In this document: positions 6,132 to 10,033 of the stretch, piece by piece
How the letters are laid out: each line of letters starts with the position of its first letter
Position numbering within the stretch: the first letter of the stretch is position 1
DNA from: an uncultured bacterium
GTDB lineage: Bacteria > Bacillota > Clostridia > Oscillospirales > Acutalibacteraceae
Direction: 5' to 3'
NCBI GenBank assembly: GCA_905215855.1
Contig: CAJMRT010000053.1
Span: 1-10,033 of the forward strand
DNA: 10,033 bases
Translations under genes and position numbers: made by a program
Notes under the pieces: generated by a model
Databases searched by the model: none
Seen by the model: only the letters and a program-made list of their open reading frames with translations
What the model was told of the DNA's origin: nothing

Positions 6132-6857
6132 TCACTTTTTTAGGATTTCTGTCGCATCACGGATATCGGGGGTTTTGTCACCGTTGATATCGCAAACAAA
6201 AAGAGCATACTGATTTTCGTCATAATCGTCAAAGGTCAGGTCTTTGATAAGATACTTCTGAATAAGCTCAGCGTCTTTCTCATCTGTTTTGCCGTCAATG
6301 TTGAGGTCTTTCATATTTTTGGGAACGCAACCGCCGTCAAGCACAAAATCAATTTCGCTGTCGTTCATAAGCTCGTCGGCTCTGTTTTTGTCAACATCAA
6401 CAATGTAAAGTCCCACCGTGTCAAAGCATTGATAAACATACTTTGCATCCTTTAAAATCTCGGCTTTCTTTTCTTTTGCCCTGTCATTTGTTATGCCTGC
6501 ACCTTGAAGGTGTGAGTCAAGCTTTGCAATCAGCTCCATAGCATAATCGTTATCCGTCATTGCACGGTCGAGATCAACGCCGTTTGTCATATAGAACCAA
6601 CCGAGCGAACCCATAACATATAGATCCGTCACATCAAGTCCGCAGTAAACGGCAATTTTCCCATCCTTGTACTGACATTTTTTCATCGACATTTTGGAAT
6701 AGCCCTTGATTATACTGTAGCCGAGCTTCATTCCATCCTCGCTGATATAACCGAGGTCAAATGCCGCTGCATTCGTGCATGAAAGACACGCTCCGCCGAT
6801 GAGCATTGCAAATACGAGCAATATTGAAATCACCTTTTTAGAAAATTTTCTTTTCAC
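6132..6857 (-). CDS. Secreted protein with C-terminal type I dockerin
   Basis: The 241-residue product starts with a signal peptide (KRKFSKK, then hydrophobic 9-22, likely cleavage after NAAA near 31). A middle region of about 150 residues follows that I do not recognise. The C-terminus (about 184-241) is a dockerin: repeat 1 DLNIDGKTDEKDAELIQKYL has ligands D184, N186, D188, D192 and D195, and repeat 2 DINGDKTPDIRDATEI has D223, N225, D227, D231 and D234. Type I dockerins bind calcium and dock onto cohesins of cellulosome-type scaffolds or the cell surface. The segment VGLYIVDVDKNRADELMNDSEIDFV (ORF 149-173 approximately) looks vaguely like inhibitor- or propeptide-type folds, but this is weak. 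The GTG start at 6855-6857 is set by GGAGGTG 6 nt upstream. An ATG and a GTG further up lie in or before that site. The ribosome binding site is inside the hairpin at 6860-6900. Confidence 0.85.
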   Translation of the reverse strand: MKRKFSKKVISILLVFAMLIGGACLSCTNAAAFDLGYISEDGMKLGYSIIKGYSKMSMKKCQYKDGKIAVYCGLDVTDLYVMGSLGWFYMTNGVDLDRAMTDNDYAMELIAKLDSHLQGAGITNDRAKEKKAEILKDAKYVYQCFDTVGLYIVDVDKNRADELMNDSEIDFVLDGGCVPKNMKDLNIDGKTDEKDAELIQKYLIKDLTFDDYDENQYALFVCDINGDKTPDIRDATEILKK

Positions 6858-6859
6858 AA

Positions 6860-6900
6860 AAAACACCTCCATTGGTAGTATCACCGAACGGAAGTGTTTT
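6860..6900 (-). promoter_or_regulatory. Terminator-like hairpin that contains the dockerin gene's ribosome binding site
   Basis: On the - strand the arm 6900-6883 (AAAACACTTCCGTTCGGT) pairs with 6876-6860 (ACCAATGGAGGTGTTTT). This makes 17 pairs, with two G-T wobbles, one bulged C and a 6-nt loop, and then TT. The hairpin begins 8 bases after the stop of the YihY-family gene, where an intrinsic terminator would be expected. Its second arm includes GGAGGTG, the ribosome binding site of the dockerin gene, whose GTG start is 2 bases beyond. It may terminate YihY transcripts, hide the ribosome binding site in read-through RNA, or both. I see no convincing promoter between the YihY coding region and the dockerin start. 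Confidence 0.72.
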
Positions 6901-6908
6901 ATTTTGAT

Positions 6909-7874
6909 TTATTTACTTTTATTTGACTTATTATTTTTTCTTTCTTTTCTTATTTGATTAAGCTCTGAACCTTTGGTTTTTACCTTTCTTTTAAATTTTG
7001 CGACTGTGAATACCTTTATCCTGTCATGATAGACATAATTGATTTCGGCACAAATCATAAGACAAACCATAAGAAAGTAGAACCAAATCATAATAACTGC
7101 GATTCTGGTAAGTCCTCCATACACGGAAAATCCGTTGAAATCCGACACATAAACCGAAATGCCGAACGAAAGCACATACCACGAAACCGTGCAGAGAAAC
7201 GCACCCGGCAGCTGCGACTTAAAGCCGTATTCCTTATGCTCGCTGCGTGAGATGTTCGGAAAGTTCCTGTAAATCAGCGCAAACAATACCGTGAGAAACA
7301 TAAAGATAAGTATATATCTGAGATGATAGATTATTCCGATTATGTCAGGCAACGATTTCAGGTGCGGTGAAAGAAAATCGTTAATTGTTGAACCGAGGAC
7401 AATAAGTACAAGTGACGCAAGCAAAATTACAAACAATGCAATTGTGTAGAACATTGCCCTTATTCTTAAAAAGAACCAGTTTCTGTTTTCGTAAGCGTCA
7501 TAAATTCTGTTAAGACCGTTTGTGATTGCATGGATTCCCTGTGCCGCCGACCACAGAGTGACTACAAGCGTTACAAGAGAAATTCCCACAGCACTTTCAT
7601 AGGCAGAGGTCAGAAAGTATGTTAAGTCATCGGCAATTTTTGACGAAAACACACTGCTAAGTCCGTGATAAACAAAATCAATCGGAATGTGCAGGTTCTG
7701 CAAAAGTGACACAAAGAACATTGAGAGCGGCACAACCGATAATATGATGAAGAATGCCGACTGTCCGGCAATTGCAAAAATATTATCGTGAATGCATTTG
7801 CTTGTTATCGGTTCAAATCTGCCTGTTATTCTTTTGTAAAGTTTTATCGCCTTGTCAACGAATTTTATCCTCAA
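6909..7874 (-). CDS. YihY/BrkB-family inner membrane protein
   Basis: This 321-residue polytopic membrane protein has about six helices (roughly 35-58, 92-112, 138-162, 183-203, 224-244 and 256-280). Family hallmarks are FAIAGQSAFFIILSVVPL (33-50) and YGGLTRIAVIMIWFYFLM (252-269), which corresponds to the conserved YGSL...WFY region of YihY/BrkB proteins (formerly annotated as ribonuclease BN). The function of the family is not settled; a transport or envelope role is usually assumed. The C-terminal 30 residues are a strongly basic cytoplasmic tail (KFKRKVKTKGSE to the end). The start is TTG at 7872-7874, with GGGGAGGTG 5 nt upstream; no ATG fits. It lies 30 nt after the short-chain dehydrogenase gene, in the same operon, and is followed by the 6860-6900 hairpin. 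Confidence 0.92.
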   Translation of the reverse strand: MRIKFVDKAIKLYKRITGRFEPITSKCIHDNIFAIAGQSAFFIILSVVPLSMFFVSLLQNLHIPIDFVYHGLSSVFSSKIADDLTYFLTSAYESAVGISLVTLVVTLWSAAQGIHAITNGLNRIYDAYENRNWFFLRIRAMFYTIALFVILLASLVLIVLGSTINDFLSPHLKSLPDIIGIIYHLRYILIFMFLTVLFALIYRNFPNISRSEHKEYGFKSQLPGAFLCTVSWYVLSFGISVYVSDFNGFSVYGGLTRIAVIMIWFYFLMVCLMICAEINYVYHDRIKVFTVAKFKRKVKTKGSELNQIRKERKNNKSNKSK

Positions 7875-7904
7875 TGTGTCACCTCCCCTATTTCTATATG
7901 ATAA

Positions 7905-8672
7905 TTATTTTATACCGTTTTTCTTCATCTGCACATTATAAGAAATTCTTGTGAGAAGTTTTTCGGATGCAAAATGTCTGAAAAACGACACCGCTTTCAT
8001 TTCAAAGCCGGGTGTGATAATCATTTTGCCCTTCATGGTCATGTCAACGGCATACCTTGCAACAAACTTCGGGTCAAGTCCTCTTATGCAAAATTTTACA
8101 TCCGCAACATTATTGAAGTTGGTTTTTACGGGACCCGGGCAAAGTACGGAAACCTTGACATTTTTATTATCCCTACGCATTTCCTCATGAATTGCCTGAG
8201 TAAGACGGACAACATAATTCTTTGATGCATAGTAGCTTGCAAATGTCGGTCCTGCAAGAAATCCTGCGGCAGAACCTACATTGAGAATATATCCGCTGTT
8301 TCTCTCCGCCATATCTTTAATAAAAAGCTTTGTGAGAATGTGAACCGTTGAAACATTGGTGTGAATGAGTTCAAGCTCTCTTTCAAGCGGAACATCCAAA
8401 AATTTTCCGTATGCACCGAATCCGGCATTGTTGACAAGAAAATCAATCTGTTCATTTTCATTCTTAATATGCTCATACAAATCCATGCTGTCACTTTCTC
8501 GTGAAAAATCAAGCGTAATTACCCTGACATTCACATTTGAAAGTTCCTCTTTCAGCTTGTTAAGCTTATCGGTTGAGCGTGATACAAGAATAAGGTCATA
8601 ACCGAGTTCTGCAAGATATCTGGCGATTTCTTTTCCTATGCCCGAGCTTGCGCCTGTAATCAAAGCCTTCAT
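7905..8672 (-). CDS. Short-chain dehydrogenase/reductase (SDR)
   Basis: This 255-residue classical SDR has a Rossmann NAD(P)-binding fold. It shows TGASSGIG (6-13), an acidic D55 after the third strand, NNAG (81-84), catalytic Ser134, and YYASK giving Tyr147 and Lys151. The sequence CPGPVKTNF (178-186) is also typical. Arg31-Ser32 after the second strand (VSRS) suggests NADP(H) preference (inference). It belongs to the DltE/YqjQ-like cytoplasmic group, whose substrates are mostly unknown; acyl or lipid carbonyl reduction is one possibility. The ATG start overlaps the TAA of the methyltransferase gene by one base (TAATG), showing translational coupling, and the YihY gene follows after 30 nt. 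Confidence 0.93.
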   Translation of the reverse strand: MKALITGASSGIGKEIARYLAELGYDLILVSRSTDKLNKLKEELSNVNVRVITLDFSRESDSMDLYEHIKNENEQIDFLVNNAGFGAYGKFLDVPLERELELIHTNVSTVHILTKLFIKDMAERNSGYILNVGSAAGFLAGPTFASYYASKNYVVRLTQAIHEEMRRDNKNVKVSVLCPGPVKTNFNNVADVKFCIRGLDPKFVARYAVDMTMKGKMIITPGFEMKAVSFFRHFASEKLLTRISYNVQMKKNGIK

Positions 8673-9316
8673 TAGTTTTCATCATCCTTCGGTTTTTGTG
8701 CTGTGGCACAAAGCCATGTTGTACCTTCTTTAGTGTATGTGTTTATGTTTTCAAAGCCTGCCGATTCAAGTACGGCTCTGATTTCATGCGGAGTGACCGA
8801 CTTGATATTCAGCATATTTTCAACCTTTTCCCACTTGAACGGATCATCGTCTGTTCTGAGCATTTCAAAAAGCAGCATAACCGTTCCGCCCTGTTTGAGA
8901 ACACGGAAAACTTCTTTTACATCATTTTCCTTATCAGGCCAGAAGTAGTAGGTTTCAACTGCCGTAATATTATCAAAAGTATTGTCCTCAAAAGGCATAT
9001 CCGATACAGACGCCTGAAGAATTTTCGCTTTGTTGCAGAGTATATTTTTTGAATTAAGTTTTTCGGAGGATTTTACCGAAAGCTCGGAATAATCAATTCC
9101 GTAAACCTTGCCGTTGGCAACCTTTGAACAAAGTCGGTCAACGGTTTTTCCGCCGCCGCAGCCTATGTCAAGTACAGTTGCGGTGCGTTCGATATTCATA
9201 TGTTCAAGTCCCCATGAGGTAAGGCTTGAATGTCCTTTATTCATAGCCTTAATCATCATTTTGCCCCAAAAGCCGTTTGGCTTTTTAGCATTTTCAACTA
9301 ACTTATGGTATTTCAT
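8672..9316 (-). CDS. Class I SAM-dependent methyltransferase
   Basis: This 214-residue protein has a UbiE/Methyltransf_11-type Rossmann core. Motif I is VLDIGCGGG (48-56), the acidic residue that binds the SAM ribose is D75 in YGIDYSE, SVSDMPFEDNTFDNITAVE (103-121) covers motifs II and III, and VFRVLKQGG (136-144) is the usual post-core segment. It is cytoplasmic, with no membrane segment. The N-terminal extension (WGKMMIKAMNKGHSSLTSWGL) is common in small-molecule or lipid methyltransferases of Firmicutes. The substrate is unknown. The ATG at 9314-9316 has GGAG 8 nt upstream. An in-frame GTG at 9323-9325 overlaps that site and is rejected as the start. The reductase gene overlaps its stop by one base, so methylation and reduction may act on the same or related compounds (inference). 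Confidence 0.92.
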   Translation of the reverse strand: MKYHKLVENAKKPNGFWGKMMIKAMNKGHSSLTSWGLEHMNIERTATVLDIGCGGGKTVDRLCSKVANGKVYGIDYSELSVKSSEKLNSKNILCNKAKILQASVSDMPFEDNTFDNITAVETYYFWPDKENDVKEVFRVLKQGGTVMLLFEMLRTDDDPFKWEKVENMLNIKSVTPHEIRAVLESAGFENINTYTKEGTTWLCATAQKPKDDEN

Positions 9317-9358
9317 AAAAATCACTCCAATCTGAAATTTTCATCTATTATCTGTCTG

Positions 9359-10009
9359 TTATTTACTTTTCCTTCCTATCGAATTAAGTTTTTGAAGCAG
9401 AAGTGCAAGAAAAAACGCACCGCCCACTATTACAATGAACCATACAAATGACATATATACGGGCTGATTCATAACACGCAAAAACGGATACGGTCCGTCA
9501 ACCACACCTAATATATTAAGTGTAATCAACACAATCGCATATATTAATGTAGGGATTGTAGCCGTGAAAGCTGATTTTGCGTCAAGGTGAGGTTCTTTTT
9601 CAAAAAGCACAAATGACAGTATGGTCAAAATCGGGCAAAGTGTATGTAAGAATGTGGAATCTTTATTAAAAAGCATATAGAACCAACCGTTTATGCCCTC
9701 TCCTCGCATCGGGGAAAGTACGGCAAGAACTACGATAAATGTTACTGAAAGCACAGCCGCCGCCATATATTTAAACATCTGAACCGAGAGCGGAATTTCT
9801 TTTCCGCTTTTGAGATATCGCACCTGAAAGCCTGCCATAACCGCACAGGCAACAAGTGCAAACAGGTTGCTGTCCTCAGTGTAATATACAAGCGGATAGC
9901 AGCCTATTTTGAAAAACACGATAATTATTGCGGCAATCTCACAAGCGATAATCGCAAGATTAAGTGCCAAAGCCGTTTTTGTTCGTTTAATTTTAAGAAT
10001 ATTTTGCAT
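9359..10009 (-). CDS. Six-helix membrane protein, possibly Pr6Pr/FAR-17a-AIG1-like
   Basis: This 216-residue protein has six predicted helices (about 12-34, 46-62, 80-100, 117-137, 147-168 and 184-206) and a short basic C-terminus. Conserved-looking features are YYTEDSNLFAL (42-52), FLHTLCPILTILSFVLFE (120-137) with a buried His122, and DGPYPFLRV (171-179). This arrangement recalls the Pr6Pr and FAR-17a/AIG1-like membrane families, but I am matching from memory and the assignment is tentative. Some eukaryotic members of the latter are lipid hydrolases. The ATG at 10007-10009 follows AAGGA at about 7 nt. The methyltransferase gene begins 42 nt after its stop with no terminator between, so it probably heads the four-gene unit. 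Its promoter would be beyond the window edge. Confidence 0.7.
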   Translation of the reverse strand: MQNILKIKRTKTALALNLAIIACEIAAIIIVFFKIGCYPLVYYTEDSNLFALVACAVMAGFQVRYLKSGKEIPLSVQMFKYMAAAVLSVTFIVVLAVLSPMRGEGINGWFYMLFNKDSTFLHTLCPILTILSFVLFEKEPHLDAKSAFTATIPTLIYAIVLITLNILGVVDGPYPFLRVMNQPVYMSFVWFIVIVGGAFFLALLLQKLNSIGRKSK

Positions 10010-10033
10010 TTTAAGTCCTTTTCTATATTATTT

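Noticed and set aside
6123..6134. 12-bp palindrome TGACAATTGTCA at the dockerin stop codon
   Set aside because: It is short, overlaps the coding end and has neither loop nor T tract; the hairpin at 6066-6091 is a better terminator. Probably chance.
8696..9052. 118-codon open stretch on the + strand opposite the methyltransferase
   Set aside because: It is antisense to an intact, conserved gene, has no ribosome binding site and shows no recognisable motif.

Overview
The window looks like a chromosomal segment of a low-GC, Gram-positive, anaerobic Clostridia-type bacterium, most likely Oscillospiraceae/Ruminococcus-like. This is inferred from the AT-rich composition, strong GGAGG-type ribosome binding sites, TTGACA/TATAAT-type promoters, frequent TTG/GTG starts, a heterodimeric multidrug-type ABC exporter under a MarR regulator, and a secreted protein ending in a type I dockerin. 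I see no mobile element, tRNA, rRNA or CRISPR array. Coding density is high. The longest stretch without a gene is about 220 bases (5909-6131), and it holds a promoter, an operator and a terminator.

Layout. At 2-448 on the + strand is the 3' part of a DUF2798-type membrane protein whose start lies before the window. It converges on the - strand genes at a long bidirectional terminator (471-511). Every other gene is on the - strand, so the transcription units are read from right to left. Unit A (1712 to 527) is a consensus promoter, a secreted metallo-beta-lactamase-fold hydrolase of the ComEC C-terminal type (probably a lipoprotein), and a small DUF3006 protein 2 nt behind it. Unit B (6013 to 1719) is a near-consensus promoter with a palindromic operator over the expected transcription start, then a MarR regulator, then two ABC half-transporters, then a terminator. 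The two half-transporters have complementary sequence changes: one has degenerate Walker A, Walker B and H-loop residues, and the other has a non-canonical signature. This is the pattern of a heterodimer with one catalytic and one degenerate ATP site. Unit C (10009 to 6909) is a polytopic membrane protein, a SAM-dependent methyltransferase, a short-chain dehydrogenase/reductase and a YihY/BrkB-family membrane protein, closely packed. A secreted dockerin protein follows at 6132-6857.

The least ordinary spot is the junction between the YihY gene and the dockerin gene. A long imperfect hairpin (6860-6900) sits where a terminator of the YihY gene would be, but its second arm is the Shine-Dalgarno sequence of the dockerin gene, three bases before that gene's GTG start. 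The element could end transcription, mask translation, or both. Other points worth checking are the MarR operator, the unusual start of the hydrolase gene, the hydrolase-DUF3006 pair, and the unassigned N-terminal region of the dockerin protein. I do not see clear evidence of a wholly new multi-gene system.
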